Below, piece after piece: positions 34,248 to 42,983 of a stretch of DNA of 64,000 nucleotides (positions within the stretch are counted from its first letter, which is position 1; every line of letters starts with the position of its first letter). The notes beneath the pieces were generated by a model that saw only the letters and a list, made by a program, of their open reading frames with translations, was not told the origin of the DNA and ran no database searches. The stretch spans positions 1 to 64,000 of the forward strand of contig JAOTVA010000001.1 of the NCBI GenBank assembly GCA_029863645.1. The letters are read 5' to 3'. Source of the DNA: Gemmatimonadota bacterium (GTDB taxonomy: Bacteria > Gemmatimonadota > Gemmatimonadetes > Longimicrobiales > Gaopeijiaceae). The position numbers and the translations under genes are program-made.

Positions 34248-34276
34248 TTGCTATTACTTAAGTAAGCGCTTATATA
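34248..34276 (+). promoter_or_regulatory. Candidate proximal promoter with two overlapping palindromes, likely leaderless start
   Basis: TTGCTA-N17-TATATA, with only 5 bp between the -10 and the ATG at 34282 and no Shine-Dalgarno sequence, so transcription probably begins at or next to the start codon. The spacer contains palindromes TACTTAAGTA (34255-34264) and TAAGCGCTTA (34263-34272). A repressor bound here would block polymerase directly; the ArsR-like domain encoded downstream is the obvious candidate. Confidence 0.55.
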
Positions 34277-34281
34277 TTTGC

Positions 34282-36234
34282 ATGTCCCAAACGCCGCTTT
34301 CTGACCCCCTTCGCACGGCCATGGAGCCGCGTCGGCTTCAGATCCTCGAGCTCATCTGGGATCGTGAGCTCAGCGTCAACGAAATCGCATCCCACCTCCC
34401 CATCAGCGTGGCCGCGGTCTCCCAACACCTGTCAAAGCTCCGGGCCGCGGACCTCGTCGCGGGTCGCCCAGAGGGTCGGCGGCGCTATTACAGGGCAAAG
34501 AAGGGAGCCATGGGACGACTCGCGGGCGTCCTGCAGTCGTCTTGGGGCGACGATCCGGAGCCCGAGGTCGCCGCTCCGGCCGCGGTGGCACCTCCCCCCG
34601 CGGCCATCCCCTCCCCGCCTCCACCCCGCCTCGACCCTGCTCCGAGCACGAAGCCTCGCACACAGAACGGCTCGCCCACCACGCTCGACGAGATGGCGTC
34701 CTGGTACCGCCAAGGTCTGCACGCCCGTGTAGTGGCACTCGAAAAAGCGCGTGCCGCCCTCAGTGCGGGGACGGAAGGCGCCGCGAAGTCCATTCGGCGC
34801 ATCGCGCGGTCTCTCACGAGACCGGCGATCTCGGAACGCTTCCCAGAAGTCGGTGTCACGGCGCGAACCGTAGCGGAGCAGGGAGACGACGACACCGCGG
34901 AGGGGGTCGACCGCCTGATCGGCGTGCTACGACAAGCAGCCACGCTCGACGACGACGACGTGGTGAAGATCCTCGTCGTGGAGGACAGTCGCGTGGAGGC
35001 GCTCCTTCACCGGTCGATCGTCAGCGGCCCCAATCGCGAGGTCCTCATGGCCGAGACCGCGGAGCAGGCACAGGCGATCCTCGACGCTCAAGATGTGGAT
35101 CTGATCTTGCTGGACCTCACGCTGCCTGGTGTGGACGGTCGCGATCTACTGATCGAGCTAGGGCGCCGGCCACGCACGGCCTCGATTCCCGTGATCTTGC
35201 TTACCAGCAGAATAGACGCTCAGGCGCGAACGGAGTCGATGGCTTTGGGGGCAGACGCCTACTACGCCAAGCCCGTCGACAAGGCCGTCCTCACCACCGC
35301 GGTCTCGATGATGTTGGAGAGATCTGCCGAGGCGCGTCAGTTGGGTCGGAGAGACCCGCTCAGCGGCCTCAGAAACCGGGCGGTCTTTCTCGACGACGTT
35401 CGCCAGCTCTCGGCAACGGCGACCCGCGCGCAGGTGGACGTGTCCCTGGCGATCCTGGAGATCGAGCGCTTGGGCGCGATGAATGACTTCCACGGCAGTG
35501 ATGTCGGGGACGCCTTGGTGCGTGCGGTGGCGGAAAGCCTTAAGACGACCTTCCGAGACTCTGACCTGGTCGCGAGATGGGGCGGAGCCAAGTTCGCGGT
35601 GCTGTTGGCGAATACCGGCCCAGAGAACGGCGCTGTGGCACTGAAAAAGCTCCGTGAGTCCACCGCCAAGGTGTCCGTCGCACTCCCGGACGGAACCGTT
35701 CTTGTGCCGACGTGGCACGCCGGTGTGTCGGCGGTCGGAGGGCCGGTGAGCGTCGATGACGCGGTGGCACATGCGACGAGACGGCTACAGATGGCACGTC
35801 GGGGCGGCGAGGGCCGCATCGTTTCCACTGACGCGGCCGTGACGAGAGGTGTGCGGACGGTACTTCTCATCGAGGACGATGAAATTCTCGCCGACCTGAT
35901 CGAGCATCGACTGGGAAGGGCGGACTTCCAAGTGACCCGTTTCGGAGACGGAGCCGAAGCCCTCGCGGCGATGGCCGGAATCGACGCGTCAGCGGTCATC
36001 CTCGACACCATGCTCCCGGGGGCCGAGGGATTCGAGGTGCTCAGGCGACTCAAGGAATCACCGTCGTTCGCCGGTGTGCCCGTAATCGTCCTCACCTTCG
36101 GAGGCGAACAGGACGCGGCGCGGGCCTTCAAACTCGGGGCGAGTGATTCCATAGCCAAACCCTTCTCCGTGGAGGAACTCGTGGCTCGAGTATCGCGGCT
36201 CGTCGCGGCCTTCGAGGAGGGTCCGATTCGATGA
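34282..36234 (+). CDS. ArsR-type HTH / Hpt-like / REC / degenerate GGDEF / REC multidomain regulator
   Basis: 650 aa. Residues ~5-85: winged helix of ArsR type (EPRRLQILELIWDRELSVNEIASHLPISVAAVSQHLSKLRAADL cut into familiar helices), without metal-binding cysteines. Pro/Ala-rich linker (~95-130). Residues ~135-220 look like an Hpt helical bundle, but the phospho-His position reads IARSLTRPA. First receiver (~230-350) with VVEDS and LILLDLTLPG; GGDEF-like domain (~355-515) whose signature is RWGGAKF, so cyclase activity is doubtful; second receiver (~525-640) with LIEDDE and VILDTMLPG. It overlaps the HEAT gene by 4 bases. The combination of a DNA-binding ArsR domain with these signalling parts is unusual. 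Confidence 0.85.
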   Translation: MSQTPLSDPLRTAMEPRRLQILELIWDRELSVNEIASHLPISVAAVSQHLSKLRAADLVAGRPEGRRRYYRAKKGAMGRLAGVLQSSWGDDPEPEVAAPAAVAPPPAAIPSPPPPRLDPAPSTKPRTQNGSPTTLDEMASWYRQGLHARVVALEKARAALSAGTEGAAKSIRRIARSLTRPAISERFPEVGVTARTVAEQGDDDTAEGVDRLIGVLRQAATLDDDDVVKILVVEDSRVEALLHRSIVSGPNREVLMAETAEQAQAILDAQDVDLILLDLTLPGVDGRDLLIELGRRPRTASIPVILLTSRIDAQARTESMALGADAYYAKPVDKAVLTTAVSMMLERSAEARQLGRRDPLSGLRNRAVFLDDVRQLSATATRAQVDVSLAILEIERLGAMNDFHGSDVGDALVRAVAESLKTTFRDSDLVARWGGAKFAVLLANTGPENGAVALKKLRESTAKVSVALPDGTVLVPTWHAGVSAVGGPVSVDDAVAHATRRLQMARRGGEGRIVSTDAAVTRGVRTVLLIEDDEILADLIEHRLGRADFQVTRFGDGAEALAAMAGIDASAVILDTMLPGAEGFEVLRRLKESPSFAGVPVIVLTFGGEQDAARAFKLGASDSIAKPFSVEELVARVSRLVAAFEEGPIR

Positions 36235-37328
36235 GCGGCTGGTTCGAGTTCCTTATTGGGCGGCCGGCCGACCAGCTTCTCTCCCTGGGAGAGGTCCTCG
36301 TCATCCTCCTGGTCGCGACGACGATGGTCGTGCTCGTCACGCTCGTCCTCGCGTGCGGAGCGTTGCTACTTCGACGACGCACCGTTTCGGCGCGAAGCGC
36401 GATGACCGTGAGGCACGGGGGCTGGCAGCGCTCTCTGCAGGCGGTCCTCTACGATGGCGCCTCAGCGGAGGACCTGACGGGGAGCATCGCACCCGCGAGC
36501 GGAACCGACTTCCTGAACTTTTTGCTCCTGTACGTCCGACGCCTGGATGGGTCGGAGCGGGAGCAGATTTGCGCGCTTGCTGAGCCCCACCTGCCGCGAA
36601 TGGTCACACTTCTCACCCATCGGGCGGCGGGCCGGCGTATGCGCGCCGTGCAGACCCTGGGGGAACTCGGCCTCCCCGGCTACGGCGATCAGGTCATCGC
36701 GGCCCTCGACGATCCGTCGCCCCTCGTTGCCATGGTTGCGGCGAGCACGCTCGCGCGAGCCGAGACACCGGAGTACGCCGGCGCGGTGCTTGCGCACTTG
36801 GACCGATTCGCGCATTGGAGGCAAGACTTCCTCTCGGCAATGCTGGCGTCCATGGGGATTGGGGCCGCATCAGCGCTTCGGCACGCACTGGCCGACGACG
36901 ACGCCACATCGAGGATCCGAGCCGTAGCCGCCGACGCCCTCGCGGCCCTGAGCGACCCGTTGGCCGCCGACCCGGCCGCGGAAGTCCTCGGCTCGAGTGA
37001 CGACATCGAGCTGCGGGCAGCCGCGTTGCGTCTGTTGGCAAGTGTCGGGCGGGCCAAGCACCTGTCTGTCGTGCGAGAGCACGCGGCTGCCGAGGAGCTT
37101 CCCGTGCGTTTGGCGGCGATCCGAGCTCTGGGGCGCTTCGGAGAGCGGACCGACCTGCCACCCCTAGAGGAGGCCGCCAGGGAAGCCCCTTCGCCATGGG
37201 TAGCCATCGCGGCTGCCCGAGCGCTCAAGGAAGGTGGGGGTGTCGAGGCTCTCGAAGCGCTGGCGGGCTCCCAGCACCCTAGGTCGGCATTGGGCCTCCA
37301 AGTAATCTCGGAGTCGAGATCATGGTGA
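36231..37328 (+). CDS. Membrane-anchored HEAT-repeat protein
   Basis: 365 aa, ATG overlapping the previous stop. A single N-terminal membrane helix (VLVILLVATTMVVLVTLVLACGALLL, ~18-45) is followed by a cytoplasmic-type solenoid. Repeated helix pairs are visible: GRRMRAVQTLGELGLPGYGDQVIAALDD, SPLVAMVAASTLARAE, TSRIRAVAADALAALSDPLAADPAAEVL, ELRAAALRLLASVG, LPVRLAAIRALGRFGERTDLPPLEEAA and SPWVAIAAARALKEGG. Such HEAT/PBS-lyase-like repeats serve protein-protein contacts. Located between the regulator and the glycosyltransferase with overlaps on both sides, it is a likely adaptor tethering the regulator to the membrane synthase (inference). Confidence 0.85.
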   Translation: MSGWFEFLIGRPADQLLSLGEVLVILLVATTMVVLVTLVLACGALLLRRRTVSARSAMTVRHGGWQRSLQAVLYDGASAEDLTGSIAPASGTDFLNFLLLYVRRLDGSEREQICALAEPHLPRMVTLLTHRAAGRRMRAVQTLGELGLPGYGDQVIAALDDPSPLVAMVAASTLARAETPEYAGAVLAHLDRFAHWRQDFLSAMLASMGIGAASALRHALADDDATSRIRAVAADALAALSDPLAADPAAEVLGSSDDIELRAAALRLLASVGRAKHLSVVREHAAAEELPVRLAAIRALGRFGERTDLPPLEEAAREAPSPWVAIAAARALKEGGGVEALEALAGSQHPRSALGLQVISESRSW

Positions 37329-38761
37329 GCATCGGCCTCGCCCTACTCGCGACGATCAATGGACTGGTTCTCGTCTATTTCCTCGCCATCAACCTCGTCT
37401 ACATCCTAACGAGCGTGCGAGCGCTCCAGGTGATCTGGCAGTACCGGCAACGCTTGCAGGCGTTTAACCTGCTCGATCCTTCACGCGCACGGGCCTCCCC
37501 TCCGATCACCGTCCTCGCCCCGGCCTACAATGAGGAGCTCACCTGCGTGGAGTCGGTGCGCTCGCTGCTCACGCTCGACTATCCCCGTCACGAGATCATC
37601 GTCATCAACGATGGCTCCACCGACGGCACGATCCAGCAACTCATGTCCGCGTTCGAGCTTGCACCCAGGCCCCGGCTCGCGACAGCCGAGATCCCTGCAG
37701 CCAGGGTTCGTCAGGTGTACCAGAGCCGAGCCTACCCGAACCTGTGGGTGGTGGACAAGGAGAATGGCGGCAAGGCCGATGCCTTGAACGCGGGCGTGAA
37801 CTACTGCAACACGCCGCTGCTCTGCGCGGTCGACGCGGACACCCTGCTCGAGAGGGATGCACTTACGCGCATCGTTAGACCGTTCCTGGAGGACTCCCGC
37901 ACCGTTGCAGTGGGCGGAAAGATTAGAGTCATCAATGACTGCACCGTGCGCTCCGGCATTGTCACGCAGGCGAAGCTCCCTAAGAACTTTCTGGCTGCGA
38001 TCCAGACGGTCGAGTACCTGAGGGCATTCTTGGTCGGCCGGGTGGGCTGGGCTGCTCTGAACGCCTCCCTCGTCATCTCGGGGGCGTTCGGACTCTTCCA
38101 CAGGGGGTCGGTCGTGGACGCGGGGGGTTATGGCAGCAAGCGCACCACGGGGGAGACCGTCGGAGAGGATATGGAGCTGGTGGTGCGCATGAAGCGTCTT
38201 TTCACGGACTGGGGGCGTCCCTGTAAGATCGACTTCGTTCCAGACTCCGTGGCATGGACCGAGGTTCCCGAGTCGTATCGCGTCCTTGGCAGACAGCGGG
38301 ATCGTTGGCAGCGCGGCTTGATCGAGAGCCTCACCCGCCACCGCACCATGCTGTTCAATCCCCGGTACGGGCCCACCGGGATGTTCGCGTTTCCGGTCTT
38401 CTTCTTTCTGGAGGGGCTCGGCCCGGTCATCGAGCTCACCGGCTATGTCGGATTTTCGATCGCCGTGTACTCGGGGCAGGCATCCGGTGCCTATGTGATC
38501 GGGTTCTTCTTCCTGGCGTTTGCGCTCGGCGTCGGGCTTTCCGCGGTTGCCGTGCTCATCGAGGAGGTCGCGTTCGGCCGCTACGGCCGTATCACCGACG
38601 TCTTCAAGATGTTCGTGCTGGCCGCGGTCGAGAACTTCGGTTTTCGGCAGCTCAACACGTACTGGCGGGCTCGGGGGCTACTTCACACCCTCACGGGCAA
38701 GAAAGCTTGGGGCAAGATGGAGCGTAAGGGGTTCCGCGCCGCCGCCGACACATCGTCGTGA
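37322..38761 (+). CDS. Processive membrane glycosyltransferase, family 2 (PgaC/cellulose-synthase-like)
   Basis: 479 aa. N-terminal membrane helix (IGLALLATINGLVLVYFLAINLVYIL), then a GT-A domain: PPITVLAPAYNEE, IIVINDGSTDGT, the DxD region LLCAVDADTLLERDAL, the acceptor motif TVGEDMELVVRM and the processivity motif RQRDRWQRGL (QxxRW). Three or four C-terminal helices follow (GFSIAVYSGQASGAYVIGFFFLAFALGVGLSAVAVL). This is the layout of beta-polysaccharide synthases such as poly-GlcNAc or hyaluronan synthase. Expected product: a surface or exported polysaccharide. It overlaps the HEAT gene by 7 bases; no PgaB/PgaA-type export genes are adjacent. Confidence 0.9.
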   Translation: MVSIGLALLATINGLVLVYFLAINLVYILTSVRALQVIWQYRQRLQAFNLLDPSRARASPPITVLAPAYNEELTCVESVRSLLTLDYPRHEIIVINDGSTDGTIQQLMSAFELAPRPRLATAEIPAARVRQVYQSRAYPNLWVVDKENGGKADALNAGVNYCNTPLLCAVDADTLLERDALTRIVRPFLEDSRTVAVGGKIRVINDCTVRSGIVTQAKLPKNFLAAIQTVEYLRAFLVGRVGWAALNASLVISGAFGLFHRGSVVDAGGYGSKRTTGETVGEDMELVVRMKRLFTDWGRPCKIDFVPDSVAWTEVPESYRVLGRQRDRWQRGLIESLTRHRTMLFNPRYGPTGMFAFPVFFFLEGLGPVIELTGYVGFSIAVYSGQASGAYVIGFFFLAFALGVGLSAVAVLIEEVAFGRYGRITDVFKMFVLAAVENFGFRQLNTYWRARGLLHTLTGKKAWGKMERKGFRAAADTSS

Positions 38762-38879
38762 TTCTTCGGATGCACCGCACGACGTAGCGGCTTGACACCG
38801 CGGGGGTCTCCCGGCCAGTAGTGGTCCCCATCCGGGCGTGGGCCTGCCCGCTCCCGCCCTCCATCGCCCCGGAGTCACC

Positions 38880-39275
38880 TTGGTCATCTACGGCGTTGCG
38901 CTCCTCGCAGGGTGCTTTCTCTCGGGTGTCTTCTTGGGCGATCTCCTGGGCGTAGTCCTCGGCGTTCAGGCGAACGTCGGTGGCGTAGGGATCGCGATGC
39001 TCTTTCTGATTCTGATCTCCGACCGCTTGATCAAACAGGGGAGACTCAAGCCGGTAACGCGCCAGGGCGTAGTGTTCTGGAGCGCGATCTACATCCCGGT
39101 CATCGTGGCGATGGCAGCACGCCAGAACGTGGTGACCGCGCTCGATGGTGGCCTGATGGCGTTTCTCGCGGGTGCGCTTGCGGTGGTGGCGTCCTTCCTC
39201 CTCGTGCCTGTAATCAGCCGCATCGGCGAACCGGGTGAGGCGCTACCGCCGCTGGGTCCGGGGGACGAAGGATGA
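38880..39275 (+). CDS. madL: Malonate transporter subunit MadL
   Basis: 131 aa from TTG 38880, with GGAG five bases upstream; the ORF track start at 38838 adds a non-conserved leader. The N-terminus VIYGVALLAGCFLSGVFLGDLLGVVLGVQANVGGVGIAMLFLILISD is the MadL hallmark. Four predicted helices. Together with MadM it forms the sodium-dependent malonate carrier first seen in Malonomonas. Stop and madM start overlap (ATGA). No malonate decarboxylase or malonyl-CoA synthetase gene is in the window, so the fate of imported malonate is open. Confidence 0.88.
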   Translation: MVIYGVALLAGCFLSGVFLGDLLGVVLGVQANVGGVGIAMLFLILISDRLIKQGRLKPVTRQGVVFWSAIYIPVIVAMAARQNVVTALDGGLMAFLAGALAVVASFLLVPVISRIGEPGEALPPLGPGDEG

Positions 39276-40042
39276 ACGCCTTCGACACGTTGTCCGACGT
39301 CCTCATCGAGAACGGCCTCATCACGGCGTTCGCGTTCGTGGGGATCGTGATCTGGTTGTCCTATTGGGTCTCCGACAAGCTCACGGGAGGACGGATCCAC
39401 GGGTCGGCGATCGCCATCCTCACGGGGCTCGTGTTGGCCTGGGTGGGTGGCGTCGTCACGGGCGGCTCGGCGGGGCTCGCCGACGTCTCCATGCTGACCG
39501 GGATCGGGGTGATGGGTGGGGGCATGCTTCGCGACTTTACGATCGTGGCCACCGCCTTCGGCGTGAACTTCGACGAGATCCGCCGTGCCGGTACGGGCGC
39601 CATCGTGTCGCTCGTAGCCGGCGTCCTCGGGTCCTTCGTGGTGGGCGGGCTGGTCGCCTACGCCTTTGGGTACACCGACGCGGTCAGCATCACCACCATC
39701 GGCGCGGGCGCCGCGACGTACATCGTCGGTCCAGTCACCGGCTCGGCACTCGGCGCTACCTCAGAGGTCATTGCGCTCTCGATCGCCGCCGGCCTCGTGA
39801 AGTCGATGATCGTGATGACGGGCACGCCCTTCGTAGCCAAGCGAATCGGGCTTAACAACGCGAAGTCCGCCATGGTTTTCGGGGGGCTCATGGGCACGAC
39901 GTCGGGTGTGGCCGGCGGCCTGGCGGCCACGGATAAGCGGCTCGTCCCCTACGGCGCTATGACGGCGACGTTCTATACGGGCCTCGGAGCCCTCTTGGGG
40001 CCCTCCGTCTTTTACTTCGCCGTGCGGGCCCTGGTCGAGTAA
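39272..40042 (+). CDS. madM: Malonate transporter subunit MadM
   Basis: 256 aa. Hydrophobic throughout, about 7-8 helices; starts MNAFDTLSDVLIENGLITAFAFVGIVIWLSYWVSDKLTGGRIHGSAIAI and contains GMLRDFTIVATAFGVNFDEIRRAG and GAAATYIVGPVTGSALGATSEV-like segments typical of MadM. ATG overlaps the madL stop by 4 bases. Works with MadL in malonate/Na+ symport at the inner membrane. Confidence 0.9.
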   Translation: MNAFDTLSDVLIENGLITAFAFVGIVIWLSYWVSDKLTGGRIHGSAIAILTGLVLAWVGGVVTGGSAGLADVSMLTGIGVMGGGMLRDFTIVATAFGVNFDEIRRAGTGAIVSLVAGVLGSFVVGGLVAYAFGYTDAVSITTIGAGAATYIVGPVTGSALGATSEVIALSIAAGLVKSMIVMTGTPFVAKRIGLNNAKSAMVFGGLMGTTSGVAGGLAATDKRLVPYGAMTATFYTGLGALLGPSVFYFAVRALVE

Positions 40043-40057
40043 GCCCTCGTGGTGCGT

Positions 40058-40231
40058 TCAGTCCTTCAGGAACGTGTTGTTCACCAGGTCATACTGAACG
40101 CCTCTAAGTCGCCTTACACCGGCCGCTGTCTTCTTGTAGACCGTCTTGAGGGGTGCCTCGGCCTCCTTCTCGTCCTTCCAGAAGTAAGGCGACGCACTGC
40201 CGTCGGGCCGTACGATCTTCACTCGGGCCAT
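40058..40231 (-). CDS. Small conserved-looking basic protein
   Basis: 57 aa from ATG 40231 with AAGGAG upstream; the ORF track start at 40408 adds 59 poorly coding residues. MARVKIVRPDGSASPYFWKDEKEAEAPLKTVYKKTAAGVRRLRGVQYDLVNNTFLKD (shown here in shortened motifs: MARVKIVRPDGS, YKKTAAGVRRLRG). Highly charged and compact, with a good ribosome site, so probably real. No family recognised. It lies divergent from the DEAD-box helicase. Confidence 0.6.
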   Translation of the reverse strand: MARVKIVRPDGSASPYFWKDEKEAEAPLKTVYKKTAAGVRRLRGVQYDLVNNTFLKD

Positions 40232-40486
40232 AGTCCGCGCTCCTTGCAGGGGTAGTCGGAGCCGAAGCACGCGGGGCCTACAGATCCGTGGTGAGCTACT
40301 CATATCATACCCGCGAACAGCAAACCGGGTCCCCACTAACGCGCTATCAGGCCTTCCACTACCTTTGTTCTGCGGGATCTTACCTCGAGCCTCGGTTCCG
40401 GGGCTCAACCTGCTTCAACTCTGCGCCAGCCTTCTCGAGCCGGGACTTCCGGCCGGCCTGCTCGGTGCCTCCGTAACGGATACTCA

Positions 40487-41785
40487 TTGCCTTTTCTTGC
40501 TCTTAAGTTGCACCCGACCCTCATCCGAGGCGTCGAGGATCTGGGCTTCACACGCCCGACACCTATTCAATCCGAGGCCATCCCACACGCGCTCCAAGGC
40601 CGTGACCTACTCGCCTGCGCTGAGACCGGGAGCGGTAAAACCGCGGCCTTCCTCTTACCTATTCTTCATCAGCTCATCGACCGCCCACGTGGTACGACCC
40701 GCGCGCTGGTCATCGCACCGACCCGGGAGCTGGCGCTCCAGATTGTCGATGACTTGAAAGGCCTGGCACGCCACACGGGCCTCGAGGCCGCTGCGGTCCA
40801 CGGCGGAGTCGGCATGCGCCCTCAGGAGCAGGCTTTCCGAAAGGGGGCCGATGTCATCGTCGCCACCCCTGGCCGGCTACTCGACCACTTCCAATACGGG
40901 TACGCCGCGCTCAGTGGCGTGGAGTATCTGGTCTTGGACGAAGCGGATCGCATGCTGGACATGGGCTTCCTGCCCGACATTCGGCGCGTGCTCGCCCACA
41001 TACCGAAGCCGAAACAAACGCTCTTCTTCAGCGCGACGATGCCCGCGCAGATCGAAGCGCTGACACGCGAGATCCTCACGCGACCGGCCAAAGTCGCCTT
41101 GCAGAGTCGCGCCGCGCCGGCCGAGGGCGTGGTCCACGCCTTGTATCCGGTGCCGGCCTCGCTCAAGGGTCAGCTCCTCGTCGAGTTGCTCAAGAGCGGA
41201 AGCATGGAGCAGGCCTTGGTGTTCACGCGTACGAAGCACCGGGCCGATCGTCTGGCCAAGTTGCTGAATCGCCAGGGTGTGACCGCGGACCGCATTCATG
41301 GCAACCGGTCGCAGCCTCAGCGCACCAAGGCGCTCGCGGGCTTCAAGGCCGGGGACTTCCGGGTGCTTGTTGCGACGGACATCGCGGCGCGCGGCATCGA
41401 TGTCGAGGCGCTGGGCCACGTCGTGAACTTCGACGTGCCCGCGGTCCCGGACGACTACATCCATCGAGTCGGACGGACGGCCCGGGCGGAAGCCACGGGA
41501 GAAGCGTTCACGCTGGTGACACCCGAGGACGAAGGGGACGTCAAGCGTATCGAGCGTGCGATCGGGTCGAAGCTTCCACGGAAGCGCCTCGAGGGCTTCG
41601 GTTATGACGCTGCACCGGACGCACCGCTCGAGGTGCCGCGCGGCGAGCGCATCGCCGCGATCCGCGCACAGAGGGCCAAGGGCCGAGCCCGCGCGGCCGA
41701 GAAGAACAACGCGGCGAAGAAGCCGGGCGACGGCAACGCGAGGAAGGGTCCGCGGCGCCGCAGCTTTGGCGGTCGCGGCCGCTAG
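40487..41785 (+). CDS. DEAD-box RNA helicase (RhlE-like)
   Basis: 432 aa, TTG start at 40487 giving MPFLALKLHPTLIRG, which matches the usual N-terminus of this family; the ribosome site is weak. Q motif FTRPTPIQSEAIP, Walker A AETGSGKT, PTRELA, DEAD box as VLDEADRMLDMGF, SAT in FSATMP, then the second RecA domain with VFTRTKHRADRLA, ATDIAARGID and HRVGRTARAEATGEA. The C-terminal ~60 residues are a basic RNA-binding tail (KKPGDGNARKGPRRRSFGGRG). Probably assists ribosome assembly or mRNA turnover, possibly in the cold given the nearby infA and cold-shock gene. Confidence 0.93.
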   Translation: MPFLALKLHPTLIRGVEDLGFTRPTPIQSEAIPHALQGRDLLACAETGSGKTAAFLLPILHQLIDRPRGTTRALVIAPTRELALQIVDDLKGLARHTGLEAAAVHGGVGMRPQEQAFRKGADVIVATPGRLLDHFQYGYAALSGVEYLVLDEADRMLDMGFLPDIRRVLAHIPKPKQTLFFSATMPAQIEALTREILTRPAKVALQSRAAPAEGVVHALYPVPASLKGQLLVELLKSGSMEQALVFTRTKHRADRLAKLLNRQGVTADRIHGNRSQPQRTKALAGFKAGDFRVLVATDIAARGIDVEALGHVVNFDVPAVPDDYIHRVGRTARAEATGEAFTLVTPEDEGDVKRIERAIGSKLPRKRLEGFGYDAAPDAPLEVPRGERIAAIRAQRAKGRARAAEKNNAAKKPGDGNARKGPRRRSFGGRGR

Positions 41786-41791
41786 CCGACA

Positions 41792-41824
41792 GCCCCGGGG
41801 TCACCTATCGGTGGCTCCGGGGGC
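41792..41824. terminator. Hairpin between convergent helicase and hydrolase genes
   Basis: GCCCCGGGGTCACC-TATC-GGTGGCTCCGGGGGC pairs over 14 positions with one bulge and two G-U type pairs. It sits 6 bp after the helicase stop and 7 bp before the end of the opposing hydrolase gene, so it could serve both as a terminator, although neither side has a U run. Confidence 0.5.
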
Positions 41825-41831
41825 ACGGTCC

Positions 41832-42935
41832 CTAGACCGTGTTGATCAATCCGCGGATCGTGGCAAGCATCCGGACCCCTTCGCGCGCCCGTTCTAACAT
41901 CTCGGTGGGCGGTGCGCGGTCCGCACTATGACTGAACAGTCCGGTGACGCTGAGCGCTTTCCTAGCCTCGTTGGGGAGGCCGGCCATGAGCCTCATCCCT
42001 TCCGTGAAAGGAATGAGGCGGTCACCGCGTCCGTGGATCAGGCGGGTCGGTACCGCTACCCGAGCCAGCTCACGAGCCGGCTCTAGGAGAGGCTCGACCC
42101 GACGACACGCTGCGGCCAGTTGACGCGCCATACCAAGGCGCTCTTCGCTCGAGGGCCGAACGACTCCGGTCGGGGTGGCGAACAGGTCGAATAGGTGCCG
42201 ACGGCACTGCGGGAGCGCATCTCGGAGCTGGCGGATCATCACATCATGATGTGGGTCCCACGCCGCGACGCGACGCGTGCTCGCTGCGGCCGCGAGCTCC
42301 ATGAGGGACGCGGCTACATCCGTCGCATCCTCGAAGCCCTCGACGTTCGTCAGGTGGTTGCCCCCGACGACCCAGCCCCCATAGGGGTCCGGTAACAACG
42401 AATAATCGGTGCCCTCCCACTCGTGGTCGCCAGTGAGTTGGCAGACGAGCGTCCGCTCCAGGCAGCAGTAGCCACCGAAAAGCACGATGCCGGCCACGCG
42501 GTCGGACAGGTCCTCGCGGGTTGCAGCGAGGGCGACTTGTGGGGCACCGAACGAGAAGCCGATGAGCCCAACCTTGCCGCTGCGCACCTCCAGGCGGGTC
42601 TCCAGTACCTCAAGACAGCCCTCGATCGTAGGAGCGGCCACGTCGGGCACCACCGACAGCTGACGCCATTCGGGAATCTCGGGGACCAACACCGCGGCAC
42701 CACTCGACGCCAGCGCTCGGGCAAAGCGCACCAGCTGAGGGTGATGGCGCCCCATCTTAGAGACGCCGCCCACGGCGATCCATCCGGGTAGAGACCCTCG
42801 GCTGGCTCGCGGCAGTAGGAGTGTCCCTTGGAGGGGCACCCCGTCCCGCTTGAACTCGACGTCCTCAGCGACTACGTCGGCGTCGCCCTTCCAGCTACGG
42901 GCATACCGCAAAGTTCGAAGAGCGCCGCGTATCAC
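41832..42935 (-). CDS. Alpha/beta hydrolase
   Basis: 367 aa. Starts with a lid-like N-terminus (VEFKRDGVPLQGTLLLP), the oxyanion region WIAVGGVSKMGRHH, nucleophile elbow GLIGFSFGAPQ (G-x-S-x-G), acidic residue in RLIHGRGDRLIPFTEGM and final His in VTGLFSHSAD. A complete catalytic triad is therefore present. A helical insertion lies between the Ser and Asp (residues ~185-300). Carboxylesterase or lipase-type activity is likely; the substrate is unknown. No signal peptide. Confidence 0.82.
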   Translation of the reverse strand: MIRGALRTLRYARSWKGDADVVAEDVEFKRDGVPLQGTLLLPRASRGSLPGWIAVGGVSKMGRHHPQLVRFARALASSGAAVLVPEIPEWRQLSVVPDVAAPTIEGCLEVLETRLEVRSGKVGLIGFSFGAPQVALAATREDLSDRVAGIVLFGGYCCLERTLVCQLTGDHEWEGTDYSLLPDPYGGWVVGGNHLTNVEGFEDATDVAASLMELAAAASTRRVAAWDPHHDVMIRQLRDALPQCRRHLFDLFATPTGVVRPSSEERLGMARQLAAACRRVEPLLEPARELARVAVPTRLIHGRGDRLIPFTEGMRLMAGLPNEARKALSVTGLFSHSADRAPPTEMLERAREGVRMLATIRGLINTV

Positions 42936-42983
42936 CCGGTTTCTACATCCTACCCCGAGAAGACGAATGCAGACTACGCGCGT

